Shown: positions 23,006-29,994 of the stretch, in pieces
Position numbering within the stretch: position 1 is the first letter of the stretch
How the letters are laid out: each line of letters opens with the position of its first letter
DNA from: CAYLLS01 sp964385015
GTDB lineage: Bacteria > Myxococcota > UBA727 > JABDBI01
Direction of reading: 5' to 3'
NCBI GenBank assembly: GCA_964385015.1
Contig: CAYLLS010000002.1
Span: 1-32,637 of the forward strand
Length of the DNA: 32,637 nt
The notes under the pieces: model-generated
What the model was told of the DNA's origin: nothing
Databases searched by the model: none
The model's input: only the letters and a program-made list of their open reading frames with translations
Position numbers and translations under genes: made by a program

Positions 23006-23401
23006 TGGAGGTGGCGGGATTTGAACCCGCGTGTACAATACAAAATAAATTAAAATCTACATATTTAGTCATTTATTATTAAATAAAAAACATATTAACC
23101 CTAAAGACAAAGTCAATATATTTTGTGATTTAGTCTAGCTTTCATTTTTACACTAACCAATGCTGTAAAAACTATTTTATAATTTATTATTAGAATAATT
23201 CCAAAACTAAAAAATTTTAGATCTAATTTGCTACAAAAGCTTATTAAGCCATTGCGCCTATAGAATATCCATTGTTGTTGGATTTCCACATAAACATATT
23301 TTCTGCTTTTATTGTTTATAGTTTTTAGACTAGGATACTATAAAACCCATTGATATGCATTTAATAAATTTCAATACTGTATCGAATCCAAAAACACCCC
23401 C
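23006..23401 (-). ncRNA. ssrA: tmRNA (SsrA), one-piece, complete
   Basis: The 5' end GGGGGTG...GGATTCGAT and the 3' end CGCGGGTTCAAATCCCGCCACCTCCA form the tRNA-like domain. Acceptor GGGGGTG pairs with CACCTCC, T arm GCGGG-TTCAAAT-CCCGC, discriminator A at 23006. GACTAAATATGTAG near the 3' side matches the E. coli GACTAAGCATGTAG. ATATGTA there pairs with TGCATAT of the 5' side, as GCATGTA pairs with TGCATGC in E. coli: a covariation. TTTATAGT/ACTATAAA is a candidate first pseudoknot stem before the tag. CCA is not encoded. A weak TTGTCA box lies at 23428-23433 (minus strand); the -10 is unclear. tmRNA rescues stalled ribosomes and tags the nascent protein. Confidence 0.93.
23244..23306 (-). 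other. tmRNA tag-peptide reading frame
   Basis: The likely resume codon is GCA (23306-23304), 8 bases after the first pseudoknot stem. The frame encodes AENMFMWKSN-NNGYSIGAMA and ends at tandem stops TAA TAA, as in other tmRNAs. The tag has 20 residues (typical bacterial tags have about 8-15) and ends Gly-Ala-Met-Ala and not the usual Leu-Ala-Ala recognised by ClpXP. If resumption is one codon later the Ala is lost but the frame is the same. Confidence 0.7.
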
Positions 23402-23462
23402 AATTAAAATTTTTAACTAATTAAACTTGACAAAACCTTAAACACAAGTTAACATAATATAT

Positions 23463-23488
23463 AAATATTTGCAAGAAAATAAACTATT
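23463..23488 (+). repeat. Leader repeat shared with 12092-12117
   Basis: AAATATTTGCAAGAAAATAA and the next 6 bases differ by one base from 12092-12117. Both copies lie about 20 bases before a small membrane-protein gene, so they may be a common promoter or leader element or the remains of a duplication. Confidence 0.75.
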
Positions 23489-23509
23489 GCCGAAAAAGAG
23501 ATTACAACA

Positions 23510-23644
23510 ATGAAATGGCTAATAATCATATTGATAATAATTTCATTATGTGGAATCGTTTTAGAAATAACGCTACCTTTTTTAAACAAAACAACATCAT
23601 TAGACATCGCAGCAAAAATGTTCAAAATACATAATTTCTTATAG
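23510..23644 (+). CDS. Small single-pass membrane protein, 44 residues
   Basis: The ATG follows AAAGAGATTACAACA, a weaker version of the site before the 41-residue gene at 12138, and the leader is shared. The product has a hydrophobic helix (WLIIILIIISLCGIVLEI) and a tail (SLDIAAKMFKIHNFL) that resembles the tail of the other one. It lies alone, on the plus strand, between the tmRNA and the portal gene, both on the minus strand. Function unknown. Confidence 0.5.
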   Translation: MKWLIIILIIISLCGIVLEITLPFLNKTTSLDIAAKMFKIHNFL

Positions 23645-23744
23645 TATAAATATTGAAACATTTATTTCTAAGCATCATAAATTAAAAATAAATGACATAT
23701 TAATAATTAAATATTATATAAAATCTATATTTTTTTTTAAAAAA

Positions 23745-25454
23745 TTATTCAATACCTAAAGGTTGATTATTCCCATTATTATTTGGGATTGATTCTTGTT
23801 GTGATGATTCGCGGTTTATGTTAGCCATTTCTTTAGCTATTTTATCTGGGTCAGCAACTCCTAATAATTTTAAAAATGTTTTTGATTTAGCTAAGGCAAA
23901 TGCTTGAGAATTAGCTAAAAATGCTTTTAATAGTTCCTTATCAGCTTCTTTTCTGCTTTGAAATCCGCCCATTGGGTCAATAATAACATGTAATTTTATA
24001 TATTTAATATTATTTTCAATAGTTTTTTTGTTGTTTAATGTTACTGGAGTATTGAATACCATCATCGCTTTATTATCTTCTTTGTCTAATGTTTCCAGTT
24101 TTAATTCATCATTATGGCTATATTGTATTAATAACATTAATAAAGCGGCTATTTTCTTTTTATTTATTTCTAATTTGTGAAATCCATAAATTTGAGTGTT
24201 TAGACTTTTAGAACTTCTAGTTTCAATAGCCAAAGCGCTCCTAGCATTAGTTGCTTCCCCTAAAACATCTGCAGTTATTCCCATTGCATTTTTAACATCT
24301 GCTTCAGCAGCACTTAAAAGACTAGAAACACCTGCCATATTTTCATTAACAGGAATTCTTGAAATTGGATTAGCTGTATATGATTGCAATATAGCTTGTG
24401 GATTATTTAATGATTGCTTAATTTCTTCTAAAGTTTGATTCGGAAACGCTTCTCGTGAAACTATAACTTTATTAGATGCAACATGACTTAATATTATTGC
24501 TCTAAGTTTATTATATGTAAGTTGTGGTGTTCTCATCGCCATTGCTGCACCACGTGGTATATTTTCACCTTGAGTTTTTTCCCATACGAATGGGATATAG
24601 CTAAATCCTTGTCCAGGAATATCTGGATATAATGGTCCAAATTCTAATAATGTATTTTTATCTGGTATAAATAAGGATCTGGTGATTCTATAATTTTGTT
24701 TAACTTTGAGCTCTTCACCATTTTTTATTAAATTTAAGGCTTCTTTTTTATTAAATGTTTCGAAATGTTGCCCATGATCTGTAATTCCAGAATATGTTTG
24801 TGCATCAGTTTTATATTGTAGTTCAATTACTTCAAAAAATTCATTAGCATCAGCACTGTTTGCAAAAGAATTATCTTTATTAATATGCGGCCATCTATTA
24901 ATTATGGTTCGAACATTTAATGTTCTGATTCTTGCTACATACTCCATTTGACTTAAATCTTCAGTTTTATCTAAAGCATCATATCTCATATTAGTAGGGT
25001 CTATGTATTCATAACATATTTTATTTTCAGTTGGATCCGTATAAAGATTTACCCATCCGATTCCACAAATCAAAGCTGATTTTAATTTTAATATATCAAT
25101 ATTGGGCATTTGCAATTCTTGTTGATAAACAAAAGATAAATCACTTAATGCTTTAGCCATTAACTCTTTTTCTTCATCTGAGCTAAAATTTGAATATGAA
25201 AATATATTATTTTGTTTTAATTCCATCCCTAATAAATTATTTATAATATTTTTTATTAGATTGATTGTATCAGAACTAGCATTAATAGATGCCAAGTACA
25301 ATAATTCTTGATCAGTCCATAAATTTCTACCTTCATAAAGGTCATATGACTTTTCTATTTCGGCATTCAAAATATTAGTAGAATTATTAGTTTTTATAAA
25401 ACTCCACCTTTCTTGTGTATTTTGAAAATGTTTATCTTGTATTAAAGAATGCAT
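23745..25454 (-). CDS. Portal protein, P22-like, 569 residues
   Basis: The N-terminal region (WSFIKTNN ... YDLYEGRNLWTDQEL ... INLIKNIINNLLGMEL) and the core (LICGIGWVNLYTDP; YEYIDPTNMRYDALDKTEDL; NRWPHINKD) are typical of P22-type portals, which form the dodecameric gate for DNA at one capsid vertex. The segment GQGFSYIPFVWEKTQGENIP, PQLTYNKLRAIILSHVA and the later helical barrel-like part (SALAIETRSSKSLNTQIYGF) follow the family order. The C-terminus is Gln/Asn-rich and short. It is on the minus strand, opposite to terminase and capsid, which is not the usual arrangement. The gene lies 60 bases after the 236-residue gene. Confidence 0.85.
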   Translation of the reverse strand: MHSLIQDKHFQNTQERWSFIKTNNSTNILNAEIEKSYDLYEGRNLWTDQELLYLASINASSDTINLIKNIINNLLGMELKQNNIFSYSNFSSDEEKELMAKALSDLSFVYQQELQMPNIDILKLKSALICGIGWVNLYTDPTENKICYEYIDPTNMRYDALDKTEDLSQMEYVARIRTLNVRTIINRWPHINKDNSFANSADANEFFEVIELQYKTDAQTYSGITDHGQHFETFNKKEALNLIKNGEELKVKQNYRITRSLFIPDKNTLLEFGPLYPDIPGQGFSYIPFVWEKTQGENIPRGAAMAMRTPQLTYNKLRAIILSHVASNKVIVSREAFPNQTLEEIKQSLNNPQAILQSYTANPISRIPVNENMAGVSSLLSAAEADVKNAMGITADVLGEATNARSALAIETRSSKSLNTQIYGFHKLEINKKKIAALLMLLIQYSHNDELKLETLDKEDNKAMMVFNTPVTLNNKKTIENNIKYIKLHVIIDPMGGFQSRKEADKELLKAFLANSQAFALAKSKTFLKLLGVADPDKIAKEMANINRESSQQESIPNNNGNNQPLGIE

Positions 25455-25514
25455 AAAATTTATTTTTTATTTATATGTGAAATAAAATTGTTTTTAGGAG
25501 ATAGGATTGCTGAA

Positions 25515-26225
25515 TTACGAACCATATGGTGATACAATTTTGTTCTTAGGATCAAAATTAAAAGAGTTGTTATATATGTTTTCCATTGATTTTAATATTT
25601 CATTTTTATTTAATAATATTGAGGAAATAAATGCTGTTTTTTCTGTTATTTGTTTAGAAAAACTGTTTAAGTCTTTTTTGCTATAAGCATTAATTATTTC
25701 AGGAAGATCTGATACTATATATGAAAGTTGTTTGTTCATTATTTTTAAACATGAAAAAATAATATTTACATATTCTTTATTATTTTCCATTAATTTAGAG
25801 TTTATTAATTTATATTGTTTTTTAAAACCATCTAAATGTTTAGATGTTAAGGTATCTGATATTTGAGTGTTCATGTTAGACAAACGATTTATTGCTTTAT
25901 CTTCATCACCAGTTGAATTAATTATTTCTTTAATTTTGTTGTTTATAGAAGCATGTATGGAATTTGCTATTTTTACATATTTTGGGTCTATAGCGGGCAT
26001 AAGTTCAGGTAAATCAAAAGATTCTAATGTTATTTTTTTTGATTTTGCAGAATCAGATTTATCAACAGAATCTGTTTTTTGTGTTTTTTTATCTATTGGA
26101 ATATCTTTTAAATCATATTCTTGTTCTTGATTTTGAGAATATACAGATTCAAGTTTGTCATAGTCAAAATCTGATCTTTGTTTTCGATCTAGTTGATATG
26201 CAGTTAATTTTGGTTGTGTTTTCAT
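25515..26225 (-). CDS. Unknown helical protein upstream of portal, 236 residues
   Basis: A charged, low-complexity N-terminal 75 residues (YSQNQEQEYDLKDIPIDKKT and on) is followed by a helical part of about 130 residues with repeated Ile/Asn/Ser helices, ending NFDPKNKIVSPYGS. It sits 20 bases after the winged-helix gene and 60 bases before the portal, so all three form one operon. A scaffold, portal-associated or head-completion protein is possible by position. I see no motif. Confidence 0.5.
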   Translation of the reverse strand: MKTQPKLTAYQLDRKQRSDFDYDKLESVYSQNQEQEYDLKDIPIDKKTQKTDSVDKSDSAKSKKITLESFDLPELMPAIDPKYVKIANSIHASINNKIKEIINSTGDEDKAINRLSNMNTQISDTLTSKHLDGFKKQYKLINSKLMENNKEYVNIIFSCLKIMNKQLSYIVSDLPEIINAYSKKDLNSFSKQITEKTAFISSILLNKNEILKSMENIYNNSFNFDPKNKIVSPYGS

Positions 26226-26245
26226 ATATTATATGCTTTTTGTTA

Positions 26246-27250
26246 TTAAGTTAATGCCATCGAATTAATGCGATTATAACATATACTATATAATAATCCA
26301 TTTTTATGTTTGTAATAAAATGTAGAATGATATCTTTCGTCTAATATTAGCCTCAATGCACTCGAATCTGTAATATTTCTAGTTAATAAATTAACTTCCT
26401 CATAGGATAATGGTGCTGAACAATCTTGTTTTGTAAATCTATTTTCATCTAAAGAAACAAATAGATTTAAGTATTTAAGCTTAAAATTTTTTATGCAACT
26501 ACTTAGTGAAGTTAAATATGATTTAGTTTTGGCATATGTTTTTTTATTTATATTTCTTAAAAGACGGCTAAAACATACAAACTGGTTATATGCTTTTAAT
26601 GTTTTTATTTTTATCTCAGTTAACGTTTTTTTTTTACATTGTTTCCAAGAATCGAGATATTTACTATATGTTTTTGATGGATCGTTGTCGATTTTGCATG
26701 GTAAAAAGACTTGATATATCGTTTTTCTATTTGTTTTTCGTCCAGTATCTATTATTAATGAGTTTTTTGCTAATAAATGAGTACATCTACCTATTGTTCT
26801 CGGGCTAATATGCAAAAGTTTTCTAATTTCTTTTAGACCACAGGAAACATATGATTCACCAAATTTCTTTAAAAATAAAAACATATTATGTGCAGATATT
26901 GCAGTATGAGTAATATTTTTTGATAAATACAAATTTATATATGATTTTATCCAGTGTCTTTTTTCATTTTTTTTCAAAAAAAATAAACTATTTACAACAA
27001 AATAACAAGGTTTGTTTTGATTATAAGATTGATGGATAAAGTTATTAGCTTTTAGTTCTTTCATATAGCGATAAATTGAATCTCTGTTTCTCTTCATTTT
27101 AACCATTATTTTTTTTGTTGATATAAATGCGATAGATGTTTTATTATTTCTATTTGCCAGCATTAGTTGATATAGTACTTTAGCATTTGAAGTTAACGTG
27201 TTATATTTTTTGCTGATATAAAGTTTTATATATTGTTCTTGATGTGACAT
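26246..27250 (-). CDS. Protein with two winged-helix-like segments, replication initiator or regulator candidate, 334 residues
   Basis: Residues 15-75 contain a winged-helix pattern (SNAKVLYQLMLANRNNKTSI, then STKKIMVKMKRNRDSIYRYM, KELKANNFI) like the HTH_36 domain of plasmid and phage replication proteins. Residues 105-180 contain a second, similar set (LKEIRKLLHISPRTIGRCTH, LLAKNSLII, then a wing with KTNRKTIYQVF). The rest is basic and helical. It carries a near-consensus promoter at its start and is first in an operon with the portal. A DNA-binding role is well supported; initiator or transcription regulator is not decided. Confidence 0.55.
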   Translation of the reverse strand: MSHQEQYIKLYISKKYNTLTSNAKVLYQLMLANRNNKTSIAFISTKKIMVKMKRNRDSIYRYMKELKANNFIHQSYNQNKPCYFVVNSLFFLKKNEKRHWIKSYINLYLSKNITHTAISAHNMFLFLKKFGESYVSCGLKEIRKLLHISPRTIGRCTHLLAKNSLIIDTGRKTNRKTIYQVFLPCKIDNDPSKTYSKYLDSWKQCKKKTLTEIKIKTLKAYNQFVCFSRLLRNINKKTYAKTKSYLTSLSSCIKNFKLKYLNLFVSLDENRFTKQDCSAPLSYEEVNLLTRNITDSSALRLILDERYHSTFYYKHKNGLLYSICYNRINSMALT

Positions 27251-27256
27251 AATGTG

Positions 27257-27285
27257 TTTATATGAAATATATTATTGAATGTCAA
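27257..27285 (-). promoter_or_regulatory. Near-consensus promoter giving a leaderless transcript
   Basis: On the minus strand TTGACA (27285-27280), 17 bases, TATAAA (27262-27257). The start point would fall at about 27250, the A of the ATG of the winged-helix gene, so the mRNA may have no leader. The rest of the 190-base divergent region up to 27437 is very A+T-rich. Confidence 0.7.
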
Positions 27286-27436
27286 GTTGTTTTTGTTCAA
27301 TGAATTGATTTTATAGGTTGATAAAAATGGGATAGTATGTATAATAATAAACATTATATTAATTTATATTATATAAATGAACATAATACTATGTTTATTT
27401 ATATATTATAAGTTATATCAGTGAGTAAAGGCTTTT

Positions 27437-28096
27437 ATGAAAAAACGTAATAATGATGCAAATAATGGATTGCTTAGTGATAAGGAAAAAGCGCAAATAG
27501 AATTAAAACTTGCCGAATTAATTGGAGTTGAGACAAAGACAAAAAGTAATTTGTATAAATACATTGATGTTTTAATAGATGATGGAGCTTTTTCAAAAGA
27601 TGAAATTACTAAATTAAATAAATTTATGGATGAAGATAGGTTAAACCCATCTAGTGTTAAAAAAAATAAAATTTTTGATAATTTAAATGGTGATATTGAT
27701 AGCATGAAAGATCATGGGTTAATAGATTCCAGACATTCTTTTAAAAGAAAAATAATAAATCATTTAGTAAGGAATAATGGCTTATTGGATGGTTCTTACT
27801 CGGAAGACATTAAACGTGATAGGATAAAACAATTAATAAAAATAAGTAAAATTGATGATAAAGTTAATCAAAATGAGCAGAACATAGATGTTCTTGATGG
27901 GATTAAAGAAAATAAAGAGTTAGAAAGGCAACTAAAAGAAACTGAAACTAAACTCTCTCAAGCACAACAAAAAATAAAAGATGTTGAAATAGGTAGTGGA
28001 TATAAGATAGATGATAATCCAACTAATGAAAATTCAACAAATAGCGAAAAAGATCCTATTTTTAGTGCTATATTGGAAGCAAGAAATGAAAGGTAA
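27437..28096 (+). CDS. Scaffolding protein candidate, 219 residues
   Basis: The gene lies 30 bases before the capsid gene, the usual place for a scaffold. The product is charged and helical throughout. A clear coiled coil is near 150-190 (NKELERQLKETETKLSQAQQ), then a disordered Asn/Thr-rich segment (NPTNENSTNSEKD) and a short C-terminal helix (PIFSAILEARNER), which resembles the capsid-binding end of known scaffolds. ATG follows AAAGGC. The assignment is by position and composition only. Confidence 0.6.
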   Translation: MKKRNNDANNGLLSDKEKAQIELKLAELIGVETKTKSNLYKYIDVLIDDGAFSKDEITKLNKFMDEDRLNPSSVKKNKIFDNLNGDIDSMKDHGLIDSRHSFKRKIINHLVRNNGLLDGSYSEDIKRDRIKQLIKISKIDDKVNQNEQNIDVLDGIKENKELERQLKETETKLSQAQQKIKDVEIGSGYKIDDNPTNENSTNSEKDPIFSAILEARNER

Positions 28097-28126
28097 TAAC
28101 AATATTTTTTAAGGTAAATTATATAT

Positions 28127-29296
28127 ATGGCAAATAAAGAATTAATTTATAAGAACATAAAAACAGAAGGGGTTTTTTCTCCTAATATTTTTAAACAATA
28201 TATACCAGAAACTAAATTTTCTCCATTTTATGGGAAATCTCCAAATTCTGCTATTTGTGTCATGAGAGTTCCAAAACATTCTGGAGGTGGTGTTAAAATT
28301 ACATTATTTAATACCTTTGAATCCCAAAGTATGACACTTAATGAAGCAATAACAGGACATGAAAATGAATTAAGTGCAGAATATGCATTCATTGGGACTG
28401 AAGATTCCAAAATAGCTGTTGTCGAAAAAGGATTTCCAATTGTAGGTGATGAAATGCCTATTCTGGCAGGAATATCTCCTGAAGAAGTTCTGATGGATCA
28501 AGCTAGAAGAAATTTGGATAGAGATATTTTAAAAGCACTTTCAGAAAACATTCTCCCCAAAGCAAAATTAACTGGAGATGCAGCATACACTCATAAGTTT
28601 GTAGGGACGGAAAAGGGCGATGTTTTTCCTAGATATTTGAATGTTGACTTGGCTGAACCCAATATAGCAACATTTAACCCATTATTGGATTTGCATTATA
28701 AATTATCATCTGGAGTTGTTGAAGCAATTGTCAAGTCGGGAGATGCCGACATAGACTACTACGAAAACGCAACACCTAAAAATCTTCCTGTAATGCCAAT
28801 CAGATTCTACAGGAGAGATTCTTGGCTAGTTGAAGAATATAGTTTGCTGATAGGGATGGAAGCATATTTAAAACTTTCTGCTTTTGATTTATTTAATAAA
28901 CATTTTTTTTCCCCTACACCTGGTTCAATTAATAATATAGCTGGTGCTAGATATAAGGGGATGATAAATGGAATTGGCATTTATTTAGTTCCAGAATTGG
29001 ACCTTTATGATTATACCAGTAGTAAGATAAGCCGTGCAGTTATACTTGGTGGTCAAGGTGCGGCTCTAGCATGGACTAGAGACCCGATGATAGTTAAGCA
29101 AGTCACAGAATACGGCACAATAAGGGGCACTGCCCTGTTAGAATGTCGTGGAGTAGAAGCTATTGCTAGGAACGCTGTTTTTCATGGCATGAAATATAAT
29201 GATAAAAACAAAACAGCAGCAACACAAGTAGACGGCAAAGATATTCCTGTAAGAATGCCAGTAGGAGTAGTTCAGGTTATATTTAAGCTTGAATAG
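28127..29296 (+). CDS. Major capsid protein (N4-gp56/DUF4043-like), 389 residues
   Basis: The order of motifs fits the phage coat family with an HK97-type fold: an N-terminal arm (KTEGVFSPNIFKQYIPETKF), SPFYGKSPNSAICVMRVPKH, an E-loop-like part (GHENELSAEYAFIGTEDSKI), a long helix (MDQARRNLDRDILKALSENI), then the C-terminal core with RRDSWLVEEYSLLIGMEAYL, GVEAIARNAVFHGMKY. The Gly-rich GARYKGMINGIGIYLVPEL and AVILGGQGAALAWTRDP are typical of this family. GC content and codon use look slightly richer than neighbours, common for a highly expressed gene. It follows the scaffold candidate and precedes the adaptor. Confidence 0.75.
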   Translation: MANKELIYKNIKTEGVFSPNIFKQYIPETKFSPFYGKSPNSAICVMRVPKHSGGGVKITLFNTFESQSMTLNEAITGHENELSAEYAFIGTEDSKIAVVEKGFPIVGDEMPILAGISPEEVLMDQARRNLDRDILKALSENILPKAKLTGDAAYTHKFVGTEKGDVFPRYLNVDLAEPNIATFNPLLDLHYKLSSGVVEAIVKSGDADIDYYENATPKNLPVMPIRFYRRDSWLVEEYSLLIGMEAYLKLSAFDLFNKHFFSPTPGSINNIAGARYKGMINGIGIYLVPELDLYDYTSSKISRAVILGGQGAALAWTRDPMIVKQVTEYGTIRGTALLECRGVEAIARNAVFHGMKYNDKNKTAATQVDGKDIPVRMPVGVVQVIFKLE

Positions 29297-29378
29297 ATAA
29301 AACAAACAATCAAATATTGAAATATAAATAAATGATGATAGCTACAAGATATTATATAAAGTTTAGGGCATAAAATTT

Positions 29379-29990
29379 ATGGATGTTAGCGATATAATAA
29401 AATTAGCAAAATTACGTGCCTTTGATGGGGTTGATATAAAACCACCTGTGGATGATGTGTATTTAACTTTTTTAAATATGGTTCATTTTTATATATATTC
29501 TGAAACTGCAATGTATAATTGGTTTTTGAATATTGAATCAAGAACATTGGAAAATATGGGCGAAAGTTTTTTTAAAATAATTGCTGTGTTGAGCAATAAT
29601 AGAATTATTCCTAGAGTGAGTACTGTATATGGGATGGAAAAAAAACATATTAGTCCTGGATCAACAAATGATCATTGGTTTTTAGCAAATAGAAGAATTA
29701 ATGTTTCTTCAAAGCAAGATAGTTCAATAACAATTTTATATATAGCAGAACCTACCCCTTTTACTATAAACACTGAATCAATAGATATACCATATCCACC
29801 AGCATTTCATAAAACATTATTGGATGGGTTGGTATTTCAAATATTACTTCATGATACCAATGTTAATGATCCAACATTAATTGGCTACTATTCTAAATCT
29901 TGGACATCTAGTTTTAAATCATTAATCATGTATTTATCACAAGGAAGTGAAGTAGTTAACAAAATAAGATCTTCTGTTGTTACACTTTAA
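29379..29990 (+). CDS. Head-tail adaptor (podoviral gp4-like), 203 residues
   Basis: The C-terminal region PYPPAFHKTLLDGLVFQILL, then a short spacer, then YYSKSWTSSFKSLIMYLSQG is the common adaptor arrangement: a helix with LLDGLVFQI followed by a helix ending in a basic-aromatic segment. The N-terminal helices (DIIKLAKLRAFDGVD; LTFLNMVHFYIYSE) are also usual for adaptors that bind the portal. Position between capsid and the gp10-like gene supports it. Family name is inference; no exact match is claimed. Confidence 0.6.
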   Translation: MDVSDIIKLAKLRAFDGVDIKPPVDDVYLTFLNMVHFYIYSETAMYNWFLNIESRTLENMGESFFKIIAVLSNNRIIPRVSTVYGMEKKHISPGSTNDHWFLANRRINVSSKQDSSITILYIAEPTPFTINTESIDIPYPPAFHKTLLDGLVFQILLHDTNVNDPTLIGYYSKSWTSSFKSLIMYLSQGSEVVNKIRSSVVTL

Positions 29991-29994
29991 GGAA

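Noticed and set aside
23006..23401. The tmRNA-like sequence as an attachment-site remnant from integration into host ssrA
   Set aside because: Both ends of the RNA, the tag frame and the internal helices are present, and a terminator follows. Integration remnants carry only a 3' piece. The recombinase gene is 11 kb away and is too short for a large serine integrase.
26027..26254. Plus-strand hydrophobic open frames between 26.0 and 26.8 kb
   Set aside because: They are antisense to the 236- and 334-residue minus-strand genes; the hydrophobicity comes from reverse reading of Lys/Asn-rich codons.
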